Of a stretch of 64,000 nucleotides of DNA, positions 41,486 to 50,003 are shown piece by piece. The DNA comes from Micromonospora sonchi. GTDB lineage: Bacteria > Actinomycetota > Actinomycetes > Mycobacteriales > Micromonosporaceae. A model generated the notes under the pieces. The model saw only the letters and a list, made by a program, of their open reading frames with translations. It was not told where the DNA came from and did not search any database. Every line of letters begins with the position of its first letter. Positions within the stretch are counted from its first letter, which is position 1. The position numbers and the translations under genes are program-made. The stretch covers positions 62,001-126,000 of the forward strand of contig NZ_BMNB01000016.1 in NCBI RefSeq assembly GCF_014646235.1, in the 5' to 3' direction.

Positions 41486-41682
41486 ATGAGGTGATGGCCC
41501 GTCTGGAGGCCGCCGTCAACGCACTGGGGGACGTCGATGTCTCCGCGTGGCCCGAGGACACGCTCAAGGAACGGCTCGGTGAGCTGTCCGCCGCCCTGGT
41601 CGCCCTGGACACGTCGCTGTCCCGCATCGCCGAGGGGGTCCGTGCCCGTGGCCTGCGCGTCGAAGAACCGGTGCCGGTCTGA
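41476..41682 (+). CDS. Small DUF222-like protein (68 aa), possibly SOS controlled
   Basis: 68 residues: MRTNEVMARLEAAVNALGDV to ALVALDTSLSRIAEGVRARG. The helical pattern and the Leu/Ala spacing resemble the N-terminal helix pair of DUF222 (13E12-type) proteins that usually continue into an HNH nuclease; here only this stretch is present. It could be a remnant or a self-standing regulator. The start lies within a LexA-like box and seven bases after TAGCCT, with no SD, so a leaderless, DNA-damage-induced transcript is plausible. Similarity to DUF222 is judged by eye and is weak. Confidence 0.55.
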   Translation: MRTNEVMARLEAAVNALGDVDVSAWPEDTLKERLGELSAALVALDTSLSRIAEGVRARGLRVEEPVPV

Positions 41683-41702
41683 CCCCCCGGCCCGGCCCGC
41701 GG

Positions 41703-41757
41703 GTTAAAAGGGGGCCCCTCCTATACACGAGGCGTTAAGAGGGGGCCCTTCCTTACA
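41703..41757 (+). repeat. Pair of GTTAA-AGGGGGCCC repeats with 31-bp period
   Basis: Two copies start with GTTAA at 41703 and 41734, 31 bases apart, each followed by a GGGGGCCCYTCCT block. The second copy provides the stop codon of the SURF1 gene on the other strand (TTA at 41753-41755). Confidence 0.85.
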
Positions 41758-42556
41758 CCGGGTCGGCGGCGCGGTCGCGGGGGCGGTCGTCGGTCACGCC
41801 GGCCAGGCGGCGGGCTTCGCGGCGGGCGACCCAGCCGTAGCCGAAGAGGGTCATCGCGGCGAAGATCCACCACTGGACGACGTAGCCGAGGTTCTGCCAG
41901 TTGTTGGCGTGCCCGATCGGCACCGCCTTGAACACCGGGTCGGCGGCCGGGGTCTGCTCGTCGAGCAGCAGGTAGGCCCCGTGCACCGGGTACGGCAGTT
42001 CCCGGGCGAGGTGGGGCAGGGCGATCCGACGGGTCTCCAAGCGGCCGTCGCGCCGGGTCACCGTGCCGGCGCCGCTCTCGCTCACGCGCACCCGCCCCTC
42101 GACGGCCACCTCGCCGGCCGGTGCCGCCGGCACCTCCGGCCGCGCCGTCGCCCCACCGGGTGCAGGCGGGATCCAGCCCCGGTTCACCAGCACGGCGGTG
42201 CCGTCGGCCAGCACCAGCGGGGTGACCACCTCGAAGCCGACCCTGGTGTCGACCGTGCGGCCCCGGACCAGGACGACGTGGTCGGTGTCGTACCGGCCGG
42301 TCACGGTGACCCGGGTGAAGGTCCGCTCCTCGGCCGGCGCCGCGCCGACCGTGCCGGGCCCGCCGGTCGGGGCGGGCAACGCGTCGCGCAGCGGCACCGG
42401 CGCCATCCGCAGGCCGGCGTCGATGCGTTCGTTGACCGCCGTACGGCCGTGGTAGCGGTCCAGCTGCCAGTTGCCGAGCAGCACCATCACCGTGGCGGCG
42501 ACCAGGGTCAGCGCGAGGATGCCCAGCCAGCGCGGCGTCAGCAGGAACCGGTACAC
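41753..42556 (-). CDS. SURF1 family cytochrome oxidase biogenesis protein
   Basis: 267 residues with two membrane helices, at the N-terminus (FLLTPRWLGILALTLVAATV) and C-terminus (QWWIFAAMTLFGYGWVARR), enclosing a SURF1 domain (VLLGNWQLDRYHGRTAV; DTDHVVLVRGRT; GFEVVTPLVLADGTAVLVNR; YLLLDEQ). It assists haem a insertion into aa3-type oxidase. The last residues and the stop lie against a 31-bp-family repeat, which may have replaced the original C-terminus. Confidence 0.92.
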   Translation of the reverse strand: MYRFLLTPRWLGILALTLVAATVMVLLGNWQLDRYHGRTAVNERIDAGLRMAPVPLRDALPAPTGGPGTVGAAPAEERTFTRVTVTGRYDTDHVVLVRGRTVDTRVGFEVVTPLVLADGTAVLVNRGWIPPAPGGATARPEVPAAPAGEVAVEGRVRVSESGAGTVTRRDGRLETRRIALPHLARELPYPVHGAYLLLDEQTPAADPVFKAVPIGHANNWQNLGYVVQWWIFAAMTLFGYGWVARREARRLAGVTDDRPRDRAADPV

Positions 42557-42718
42557 ACCCCGAGGCTACCGCTATGGCCGTCGCCACCGGGCCGGGCGGT
42601 CGCGCGTCGGGTATGGGAGGGGTACCGGGCGGCGTGGACGCGTCGCGGGGGTCGGCTATCGTCACGCGGGCGGAGCGCGCCGACGGTCGGCACGCCGTCC
42701 GCTCGCGAGGAGTCGATG

Positions 42719-44197
42719 ATGACCGTCGTGCCGCGTCTGGTGCTCAGCGCTCCCTCCTCCGGACACGGCAAGAACGCCTTGGCGATCGGCCTGCTCGCCG
42801 CGCTCGCCGACCGGGGGCTGGAGGTGGCCGGGTTCAAGGTCGGGCCGGATCAGGTCGATGCGGCCTATCTCGGGCTCGCCGCCGGCCGACCCGGGCGCAC
42901 CCTGGATCCGCGGCTGGTGGGCACCGAACGACTCGCCCCACTGCTGTTGCACGGCGCGGCCGGGACCGGCCTGGCGGTGGTGCAGGGCAGCATGGGCCTG
43001 TACGACAGCCTCACCGGCCGCTGCGAGACCGAGTCGACCGCCGCGGTGGCCACCGCGTTGCGCAGCCCGGTCGTGCTGGTGGTCGACGTCGCCGCGATGG
43101 GTCAGTCGGTGGCCGCCCTGGTGCACGGCTTCCGGGCGTACGACGAGCAGCTGTGGCTCGGCGGGGTGATCCTCAACCGGGTCGCCTCCGCCCGGCACGA
43201 GGCGCTGCTGCGCGAGGTGCTCGACGACATCGGTGTGCCGGTCTACGGCGCGCTGCGTCGCCAGGATCTGCCCGCGGTGCTGCCGGCCCGCCGGCACGGG
43301 GTGATGCCCGTGCTCACCGGGGCCGGCGAGGCCACCCGGGCGGTACGCCGCCTGGGCGAGGCGGTGACCGCCACCGTGGACCTGGACCGGCTGCTCGGGT
43401 TGGCCAACTCCGCCCCGCCGCTGAGCGCACAGCCGTGGTCGCCGGAGCCGCCGACGGGCGCCGACGGGATGCCGTCGGGCCTCCCTGCCGGAGCTGCCCC
43501 GCCGATCGTGGCGGTGGCCGGCGGACCGGGTGGCAGTTTCGGCCACGTCGAGGCGACCGAGTTGCTGCGGGCCGCCGGTGCGCAGGTGGTGACCCTCGAC
43601 CCGTTGACCGACGAGGTGCTGCCGGCCGGGACCCGGGCGCTGGTGGTCGGCGGTGCCCTGCCGGAGTCGTACGCCGAGCAGCTCTCCGCCAACCGCCGGC
43701 TCTGCATCGCCGTCGCCGAGCTGGCGCGGACCGGCCGGCCGGTGGTCGCCGAGGGCGCCGGTCTGCTCTGGCTGGCCCGGGAGGTGGACGGGCTGCCCAT
43801 GTGCGGCGTGCTCGACGCGATCGGCAGCGTCCGCGACGGCCTGGTCGTCGGGTACCGGGAGGCGACCGCCCAGAGCGACAGCGTGATCGTCAGCCGGGGC
43901 GAGGTGGTCACCGGGCACAAGGAGCACCGGGCGGTGCTCAGCCCTCGGGGCGGGCAGCGGCCGGCGTGGAGCTGGCCGGGCGGGGCGCCGGAGGGGTTCG
44001 TCTGGCGGGGGGTGCACGCCTCGCAGCTCGTACCGCACTGGGCCGCGTACCCGCGGTTCGCGGCGCGGCTGGTGGCCGCGGCGGCGGCCGAGCCGGTGCC
44101 GATCCCGACCGGCCCGACCGGTGCGGACCAGGCGGTCGCTGCCACGCCGACGCCGACCGGCCCGGCCGAAGTGGGGTCGGCTGGGCCGCCGGCGTGA
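42719..44197 (+). CDS. CobB/CbiA-like protein with altered P-loop and no glutaminase cysteine
   Basis: 492 residues resembling hydrogenobyrinic/cobyrinic acid a,c-diamide synthase. The N-terminal domain keeps the order APSSGHGKNALAIGL (Walker A position), FKVGPDQVDAAYLGLAAG, VVQGSMGLYDSLTGR, VVDVAAMGQSVAALVHGFRA and GVILNRVASARHEALLREVL. Two key sites differ from true CobB: the P-loop has GKN instead of GKT, and the amidotransferase elbow reads AEGAGLLWLAR where AECGGLMYL-like is expected, so the catalytic Cys is Gly. A His-rich VTGHKEHRAVLS remains. It cannot use glutamine in the usual way; it may use ammonia, or be a non-amidating paralogue. ATG 42719 fits GAGGAG best. Confidence 0.8.
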   Translation: MTVVPRLVLSAPSSGHGKNALAIGLLAALADRGLEVAGFKVGPDQVDAAYLGLAAGRPGRTLDPRLVGTERLAPLLLHGAAGTGLAVVQGSMGLYDSLTGRCETESTAAVATALRSPVVLVVDVAAMGQSVAALVHGFRAYDEQLWLGGVILNRVASARHEALLREVLDDIGVPVYGALRRQDLPAVLPARRHGVMPVLTGAGEATRAVRRLGEAVTATVDLDRLLGLANSAPPLSAQPWSPEPPTGADGMPSGLPAGAAPPIVAVAGGPGGSFGHVEATELLRAAGAQVVTLDPLTDEVLPAGTRALVVGGALPESYAEQLSANRRLCIAVAELARTGRPVVAEGAGLLWLAREVDGLPMCGVLDAIGSVRDGLVVGYREATAQSDSVIVSRGEVVTGHKEHRAVLSPRGGQRPAWSWPGGAPEGFVWRGVHASQLVPHWAAYPRFAARLVAAAAAEPVPIPTGPTGADQAVAATPTPTGPAEVGSAGPPA

Positions 44198-44225
44198 GCT
44201 CACGAGGCGCGGTGCGGCGAGCGGG

Positions 44226-46358
44226 TCAGCCGACTATCCGGTCCGACGGCGGGGTGAAGTCGCGGAGCGGTCTGCCCTTGAGCGCGTCGCGGAGGGTGTT
44301 CGCGACCGCCGCGATCGGAACCTCCGACTGGCCGTCACCGACCGCGTTGAACGGGTTGTCCGGGTCGGAGATGAAGCTCGCCGCCGCCAGTTCCGGCGTG
44401 TAGCCGACGAACCAGGCCGACCGGGTGCTGTCCGTGGTACCCGTCTTGCCGGCCACCGGGCGGCCCACCGTGCCGCGAACGCTGTCCGCCGTCGACCAGC
44501 CGCCGCAGCCGCCCTTGGCCGGGCTGTCGCCGGTGGGGCAGCGCGCGGCGTCGGTCGCGGCCCGCGCGGCGTCGGCGCTGACCACCTGGCGGCAGCGGGG
44601 CTTGGCGACCTCCCGCTGGATGCCCCCGGCGGTGGTGAACATGGCCGGCGTGCCGTCCCGGGTGTAGATCGCGGACACCGGCATCGCCTCGCAGTACCGT
44701 CCCTCGGCGGCGACGGCGGCGTACGCGTTGGCCATCTCCAGCGGGGTGGCGTCGGAGACGCCGAGCGTGAACGCGCCCCACTTGTTGGCCTTCGACGGGG
44801 AGGCGTGTTCCCGGTCCACGTCGGTACGCCAGCGCAGCCCCAACTGCTCGGCGAGCCGTACGGCCTTCTCCGCCCCGACCTGCTCCTCCAGCCAGACGAA
44901 GTAGGTGTTGACGGACTTGCCGAAGCCGGACCACATGGTCTGCTCGCCGCTCATCGCGCCGCTGGCGTTGGTCGGCGCCCAGCCGTCGTAGATCTCCGAC
45001 TGGTACCGGTGCGGCGCGTTGAAGGTGGTGCTCAGGGTCATCCCGGCGTCCAGCGCGGCCAGCATCGGGAACATCTTGAACGTCGACCCGGCCTGGTAGC
45101 CCGGCAGGTCGCCGCCGCCCATCAGGGGCGCCACCGTGTTCGGGTAGTTGGCCCGCACGTTGGGTCCGGCCTCCGGGTTGGAGCTGAGCGGGTTCTCGTC
45201 CACCTCCAGGGAGTAGGTGCGGTTCACCGCCATCGCCTTCACCCGCCCGGTGCCCGGTTCGGAGACCACGATGCCGTTGGCGAAGGGGCTGCCGGTGTTG
45301 CCCTCGGTGCCGACGTTCTGCTCCGCCACCTTCTGGATCTTCGGGTCCATGCTGAGCACGATGCGGTAGCCGCCGCGGCGCAGCTTGTCCATCCGTTCCA
45401 GCCGGTTCCCCCCGAACGCGGGCTGCGCGCTCCACCAGTTCTTCAGGTAGTCGCAGAGGAAACCCCAGCTGTTCCACTTCTCCGGCACTGCGGCGCAGTC
45501 GTTGGGCGGGTAGCTCAGCTTGAGTCGGATCGGCTCGGTCTTCGCCGCCGCCGCCGAGTCCGGCGACAGGTAGCCGAGTCTCGTCATGTTGTCCAGCACG
45601 TAGTTGCGGCGTGCGGTGGCCTCCTTCTGGTCGGAGCTGGCCGGGTCGTACTGCGACGGCGACTTCACCAGCCCGGCGAGGGTGGCCGCCTCGACCGGGG
45701 TGAGTTCCTTCGGGGTCTTGGAGAAGAAGATCTCGCTGGCGGCGTAGATGCCGTACGCCCGGTGCCCGAAGTACGCCGAGTTGAGGTAGCGCTCCAGGAC
45801 CTCCTCCTTGCTCAACTCCTTCTCCAGGTCGACCGCCATGCGCATTTCCTTGATCTTGCGGACCGGGGTCTGCGCGGTGGCCTCCTGCACCTCCCGCGGG
45901 CTGGTGGCGCTGTCCCGCAACGCCATCCGGACGTACTGCATGGTCAGTGTGGAGGCGCCCTGGGAGACGCCGCTGGAGCGGGCGTTGGCCACGAAGGCGC
46001 GGGCGACGCCCTTCGGGTCGACGCCGTGGTGCTGGTAGAAGCGGTTGTCCTCGGCGGCGACGATGGCCTGCTGCATGTGCGGCGAGATGTCGGCCAGCTC
46101 GGTGTACTGCCGATACTCCTCGTAGAACATGGTCAGCACGGTCCGGCCGTCGGGTGCGTACAGGTAGGAGGTCTCGGCGGGCATGGCGTTGGCCAGCAGT
46201 CTGGTCTTGCTCTCCACGGCGTGTGCGGTGGCCTTCGCGCCGATGCCGGTGAGGGCGACCACGGGGTACGCCACGGCGGCGACCACGACGCCGGCGATGA
46301 GCCCGGCACGGAGGAGAGGAACGAGACGACCAGCGGCAGCAAGGGGTCGATTGCTCAC
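44226..46358 (-). CDS. Bifunctional class A penicillin-binding protein
   Basis: 710-residue membrane peptidoglycan synthase. A membrane anchor near residue 15-35 is followed by the GT51 glycosyltransferase (IVAAEDNRFYQHHGVDPKG; GASTLTMQYVR; KEEVLERYLNSAYFG), then the transpeptidase with GSTFKMFPML (catalytic Ser and Lys), a KSVNTYF segment (SxN), and AGKTGTTDSTR (KTG). The reading frame starts at GTG 46358 with a weak SD and a CATAACT element about seven bases upstream, so translation may be leaderless. The upstream region is the most AT-rich in this part, suggesting strong divergent promoters shared with the cobC-like gene. Confidence 0.95.
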   Translation of the reverse strand: MSNRPLAAAGRLVPLLRAGLIAGVVVAAVAYPVVALTGIGAKATAHAVESKTRLLANAMPAETSYLYAPDGRTVLTMFYEEYRQYTELADISPHMQQAIVAAEDNRFYQHHGVDPKGVARAFVANARSSGVSQGASTLTMQYVRMALRDSATSPREVQEATAQTPVRKIKEMRMAVDLEKELSKEEVLERYLNSAYFGHRAYGIYAASEIFFSKTPKELTPVEAATLAGLVKSPSQYDPASSDQKEATARRNYVLDNMTRLGYLSPDSAAAAKTEPIRLKLSYPPNDCAAVPEKWNSWGFLCDYLKNWWSAQPAFGGNRLERMDKLRRGGYRIVLSMDPKIQKVAEQNVGTEGNTGSPFANGIVVSEPGTGRVKAMAVNRTYSLEVDENPLSSNPEAGPNVRANYPNTVAPLMGGGDLPGYQAGSTFKMFPMLAALDAGMTLSTTFNAPHRYQSEIYDGWAPTNASGAMSGEQTMWSGFGKSVNTYFVWLEEQVGAEKAVRLAEQLGLRWRTDVDREHASPSKANKWGAFTLGVSDATPLEMANAYAAVAAEGRYCEAMPVSAIYTRDGTPAMFTTAGGIQREVAKPRCRQVVSADAARAATDAARCPTGDSPAKGGCGGWSTADSVRGTVGRPVAGKTGTTDSTRSAWFVGYTPELAAASFISDPDNPFNAVGDGQSEVPIAAVANTLRDALKGRPLRDFTPPSDRIVG

Positions 46359-46479
46359 ACCACAAAGTTATGACATTTCCGATTCTTTTATGAGAAATAC
46401 TCATGAAGTGATCGGTGGTGATGCGGCCCACCCCCGGGGCGGCTGTCCCCCGCGCCGGCTTCCCGGCAGGATCGCGGTC

Positions 46480-47604
46480 ATGCACGCTCAGCTGACCGGA
46501 GCCTCCGCCGCGTCGCCGGCCGAGCCGGATCCCCCCGGCGACGCGCGGGCGGGCCAGGACCTGGTCGATCTCGCCCACCACGGCGACGCGGAGGTGGGCG
46601 AGGGCCTGGTCGACCTCGCCGTCAACGTGCGGCAAGCCCCGCAGCCGAGCTGGCTGGCCGGGCCGATCACGGCATCGCTCGCCGACCTCGCGGCGTACCC
46701 GGACCCCCGGCCGGCGCGGGCCGCCGTCGCCGCCCGGCACGGCCGGCCACCGGCCGAGGTGCTGCTGACCGCCGGTGCCGCCGAGGGCTTCGTGCTGCTC
46801 GCCCAGGCGCTGCGCGGGGCACGCCGGCCGGTGGTGGTGCACCCGCAGTTCACCGAACCGGAGGCGGCGTTGCGGGCTGCGGGCCACCCCGTCGAGCGGG
46901 TGCTGCTCGACCCGGCGGACGGGTTCCGGCTGCGCCCGGACCGCATCCCCGCCGACGCCGACCTGGTCATGATCGGCAACCCGACCAATCCCACCTCGGT
47001 GCTGCACCCCGCCGCCGACCTGGCCGCCCTGGCCCGGCCGGGCCGCGTGCTGGTGGTCGACGAGGCGTTCGCCGACACCACCTGCGCGCCCGGCGTACCC
47101 GGCGAGCCCGAGTCGCTGGCGGCCCGACGGGACCTGCCCGGACTGCTGGTCGTGCGCAGCCTCACCAAGACCTGGGGCCTGGCCGGGCTGCGGATCGGCT
47201 ACCTGCTCGGCGAGGCCGCGCTGCTGGAGCGACTGGCCGCCGTACAGCCACTCTGGGCGGTCGGCACACCGGCCCTGGCCGCCGCGACCGCCTGCGCCAG
47301 CCCCGAGGCGGTCCGGGCCGAGCGCGCCATCGCCGCGCGACTCGCGGCCGACCGCGACCACCTGGTGGCCCGGCTGTCCGCCCTGCCCGGGGTACGCGTC
47401 GCCGGCCGCCCGGCCAGCGCGTTCGTGCTGATCCACCGGCCCGGTGCCGATCAGGTACGGGTCGAGCTGCGCCGACGCGGCTGGGCGGTACGCCGGGGCG
47501 ACACGTTCCCGGGGCTCGGCCCGGACTGGCTGCGGATCGCGGTGCGGGACCGGTCGACCACCGACGCGTTCACCACCGTGCTGGCAGAGATCCTGGAGAC
47601 ATGA
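46480..47604 (+). CDS. cobC: CobC-like aminotransferase (cobalamin-associated)
   Basis: 374 residues, fold-type I PLP enzyme. The N-terminus holds a low-complexity stretch, then the core: NVRQAPQPSWL, TAGAAEGFVLLAQAL, NPTNPTS, VLVVDEAFAD, and the PLP Lys in RSLTKTWGLAGLRIGYL. It resembles Rv2231c/CobC, linked to aminopropanol or threonine-phosphate decarboxylation in B12 synthesis, but substrate identity is inferred from the cobT neighbour. Its stop overlaps the cobT start (ATGA). No good SD precedes the ATG; the exact start is uncertain. Confidence 0.85.
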   Translation: MHAQLTGASAASPAEPDPPGDARAGQDLVDLAHHGDAEVGEGLVDLAVNVRQAPQPSWLAGPITASLADLAAYPDPRPARAAVAARHGRPPAEVLLTAGAAEGFVLLAQALRGARRPVVVHPQFTEPEAALRAAGHPVERVLLDPADGFRLRPDRIPADADLVMIGNPTNPTSVLHPAADLAALARPGRVLVVDEAFADTTCAPGVPGEPESLAARRDLPGLLVVRSLTKTWGLAGLRIGYLLGEAALLERLAAVQPLWAVGTPALAAATACASPEAVRAERAIAARLAADRDHLVARLSALPGVRVAGRPASAFVLIHRPGADQVRVELRRRGWAVRRGDTFPGLGPDWLRIAVRDRSTTDAFTTVLAEILET

Positions 47605-48737
47605 TGTTGGAAACCACGATCGCGGAGATCGCTCCGCTCGACGAGCCGGCGATGACCGCGGCCCGGCAGTTGCAGGCCCGGTTGACCAAGCCAGCCGGCT
47701 CGCTCGGTGCACTGGAGGAGCTCTCCGTACGCCTCGCCGGCCTGGCCGGGGCGTGCCCGCCGCCGCTGCCCACCCCGGCCGCCGTGGCGATCTTCGCCGG
47801 GGACCACGGCGTGCACGCCCAGCGGGTCACCCCCTGGCCGCAGGAGGTCACCGCTCAGATGGTCGGCAACTTCCTGGCCGGCGGCGCGGTGGTCAACGCG
47901 TTCGCCCGGCAGGCCGGTGCCTCGGTGACCGTGGTCGACGTCGGGGTGGCCAACCCGCTGCCCACCCCGGAAGACGGCCCGGCCGGTCCAGGCGGTGCGG
48001 CCGGTGCGGGCGGTGCCGGCGGCGTGGCCGGTCCGGGCGGTCCGGGCGATGTGCCCCGGCTGGTCAGCGCCGTCGTCCGCCGGGGCACCCGCGACATGAC
48101 CGTCGCCGCCGCGCTGACCCGTGACGAGGCGCGGGCGGCGGTCGAGGTCGGCATCCGGACCGCCGGGGAACTGGTCGACGCCGGGGCGGGCATCCTGCTC
48201 ACCGGCGACATGGGGATCGCCAACACCACTCCGGCCGCCGCGCTGATCGCCGCGTTCACCGGGGTCGACGCCGCCGAGGCGACCGGTCGGGGCACCGGGG
48301 TCGACGACCCGACGTACCAGCACAAGATCGAGGTGGTGCGGGCCGCGCTGCGCCGGCACCACCCCGACCCGGCGGACCCGCTGGGCGTGCTGGCCGCCGT
48401 CGGCGGCCTGGAGCACGCCGCGCTGACCGGGCTGCTCCTCGGGGCCGCCGCGCGTCGCGTTCCGGTGCTGCTGGACGGGGTGATCGCGGTCGCCGCCGCA
48501 CTCGCCGCGGTGGCCTTCGCCCCCGACGCGGTCGGCGCGATGATCGCCGGTCACCGGTCCGCCGAGCCGGGTGCCACCGTCGCGCTGCGGCGGCTCGACC
48601 TCACCCCGCTCATCGACCTCGGGCTGCGGTTGGGCGAGGGCACCGGTGCGCTGCTCGCCCTGCCGGTGGTCACCGGCGCGGTCCGGGTGCTGCACGAGGT
48701 GGCCACCTTCGACTCCGCCGGGGTGGTCGAGAAGTGA
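47601..48737 (+). CDS. cobT: Nicotinate-nucleotide-dimethylbenzimidazole phosphoribosyltransferase (CobT)
   Basis: 378 residues; makes alpha-ribazole phosphate for the lower ligand of B12. Motifs: LTKPAGSLGALEEL, AIFAGDHGVHAQRVTPWP, GDMGIANTTPAAAL, GLEHAALTGLLLGAA and the catalytic Glu in LGEGTGALLALP near the C-terminus. A Gly/Ala/Pro-rich insertion (about residues 120-145, coded by near-repeated GGCGGTGCG units) interrupts the fold between VANPLPTPE and DVPRLVSAV. Coupled on both sides: ATGA with the aminotransferase, GTGA with cysG. Confidence 0.94.
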   Translation: MMLETTIAEIAPLDEPAMTAARQLQARLTKPAGSLGALEELSVRLAGLAGACPPPLPTPAAVAIFAGDHGVHAQRVTPWPQEVTAQMVGNFLAGGAVVNAFARQAGASVTVVDVGVANPLPTPEDGPAGPGGAAGAGGAGGVAGPGGPGDVPRLVSAVVRRGTRDMTVAAALTRDEARAAVEVGIRTAGELVDAGAGILLTGDMGIANTTPAAALIAAFTGVDAAEATGRGTGVDDPTYQHKIEVVRAALRRHHPDPADPLGVLAAVGGLEHAALTGLLLGAAARRVPVLLDGVIAVAAALAAVAFAPDAVGAMIAGHRSAEPGATVALRRLDLTPLIDLGLRLGEGTGALLALPVVTGAVRVLHEVATFDSAGVVEK

Positions 48738-49990
48738 CGGCGAATCCCTATCCGCTCGGGCTCCGGCTGACCGGCCGGCGGGTGGTCGTGGTGGGCGGGG
48801 GGGCGGTTGCCACCCGACGGGTGCCGGCACTGCTCGACGCGGGCGCGGACGTGCTTCTGGTGGCGCCGGAGATCAGTCCGGCGCTGCGCGCCCACGCCGA
48901 CGCCGGGCGACTGCGCTGGCTGCCGCGCCGGTTCACCCCCGACGATCTGGACGGCGCCTGGCTGGTGCACGTCGCCGTCGACGACCCGGCCGCCGCGGCC
49001 ACGGTCAGCACCGCCGCCGACGCCCGCCGCATCTTCTGCGTACGCGCTGACGATCGGCAGGCGGCGAGCGCCTGGACTCCGGCGGTGACCCGGCACGGCC
49101 CGGTCACCGTGGCGGTCCTCGGCGGTGGCGACCCACGCCGCGCGATGACCGTCCGCGACGCCATCCGCACCCTCCTGGATGCAAGGAAGGGCCCCTTTTT
49201 AACGGATTCGGTAGAGGAGGGGCCCCCTCTTAACACTTCCGGCGGCGCGGGTGGCGCGGGCGCGGGGCGGGTCGCCCTGGTCGGTGCCGGCCCCGGCGAT
49301 CCGGAACTGATCACCGTGAAGGGCTGGCGGCTGATCACCGAGGCCGACGTCGTGGTGGCCGACCGGCTCGTGCCGGGCCTGCTGCTGGACGAGTTGCGGT
49401 CCGGCGTGGAGTTGGTGGACGCCTCCAAGATCCCGTACGGCCCGTCCCGCGCTCAGGAAGAGATCAACTCGATTCTGGTCGACCGTGCGCGGGCCGGCGC
49501 CCTGGTGGTGCGACTCAAGGGGGGCGACCCGTACGTCTTCGGTCGCGGCGGTGAGGAGTTGCTGGCCTGCGCGGCGGCCGGGATACCGGTGACCGTGGTG
49601 CCGGGCGTGACCAGCTCGGTCGCCGCCCCCGCCGCGGCGGGCATCCCGGTCACCCACCGGGCGGTGGCGCACGAGTTCACCGTGGTGTCCGGGCACGTCG
49701 CGCCCGACTCGCCGGCCTCGCTGGTGCGCTGGGATGCGCTGGCCCGGCTGCGCGGCACGCTGGTGATCCTGATGGGGATGAAGAACCTGCCGGTGATCAC
49801 GGGCACGCTGCTCGAACACGGCCGGCCGGCGGACACCCCGGCGGCCGTGATCCAGGAGGCCACCACCGGTGCCCAACGGGTCGTCCGCTCGACGCTGGGT
49901 CGGGTCGCCGCCGACGTGGCCGCCGCGGGGCTGCGCCCACCGGCGGTCGTCGTGGTGGGCGACGTGGTGGCCGCACTCGCCCCGGCCTGA
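48734..49990 (+). CDS. cysG: Fused precorrin-2 dehydrogenase / uroporphyrin-III C-methyltransferase
   Basis: 418 residues. The first domain (about 1-150) is a siroheme-synthase dehydrogenase: RRVVVVGGGAVATRRVPALL, then GPVTVAVLGGGDPRRAMTVR. The second (about 175-415) is SUMT: ALVGAGPGDPELITVKG, LVVRLKGGDPYVFGRGGEEL, VVPGVTSSVAAPAAAGIPVT and ILMGMKNL. It makes precorrin-2 and supplies siroheme and B12 paths. The linker between the domains is made by a pair of 31-bp repeats (49183-49234), giving ARKGPFLTDSVEEGPPLNTS in frame. The CysG metal-chelation third activity is not obvious. GTGA overlap with cobT. Confidence 0.93.
   Translation: MTANPYPLGLRLTGRRVVVVGGGAVATRRVPALLDAGADVLLVAPEISPALRAHADAGRLRWLPRRFTPDDLDGAWLVHVAVDDPAAAATVSTAADARRIFCVRADDRQAASAWTPAVTRHGPVTVAVLGGGDPRRAMTVRDAIRTLLDARKGPFLTDSVEEGPPLNTSGGAGGAGAGRVALVGAGPGDPELITVKGWRLITEADVVVADRLVPGLLLDELRSGVELVDASKIPYGPSRAQEEINSILVDRARAGALVVRLKGGDPYVFGRGGEELLACAAAGIPVTVVPGVTSSVAAPAAAGIPVTHRAVAHEFTVVSGHVAPDSPASLVRWDALARLRGTLVILMGMKNLPVITGTLLEHGRPADTPAAVIQEATTGAQRVVRSTLGRVAADVAAAGLRPPAVVVVGDVVAALAPA
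49183..49234 (-). repeat. Pair of 31-bp-period repeats inside the cysG reading frame
   Basis: Two copies ending TTAAC, at 49203 and 49234, 31 bases apart, each with an AAGGRGGGGCCCCCTY block. They sit between the two enzymatic domains and are read through without a stop. Orientation is opposite to the copies at 41703 and 63512. Confidence 0.88.
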
Positions 49991-50003
49991 CCGAGCCGGC
50001 TCC

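Noticed and set aside
44121..46373. 750-residue + strand frame opposite the penicillin-binding protein, and an 1125-residue minus frame through 47712
   Set aside because: Both are shadows of the PBP, cobC-like and neighbouring genes. The PBP has all catalytic motifs in the other frame.
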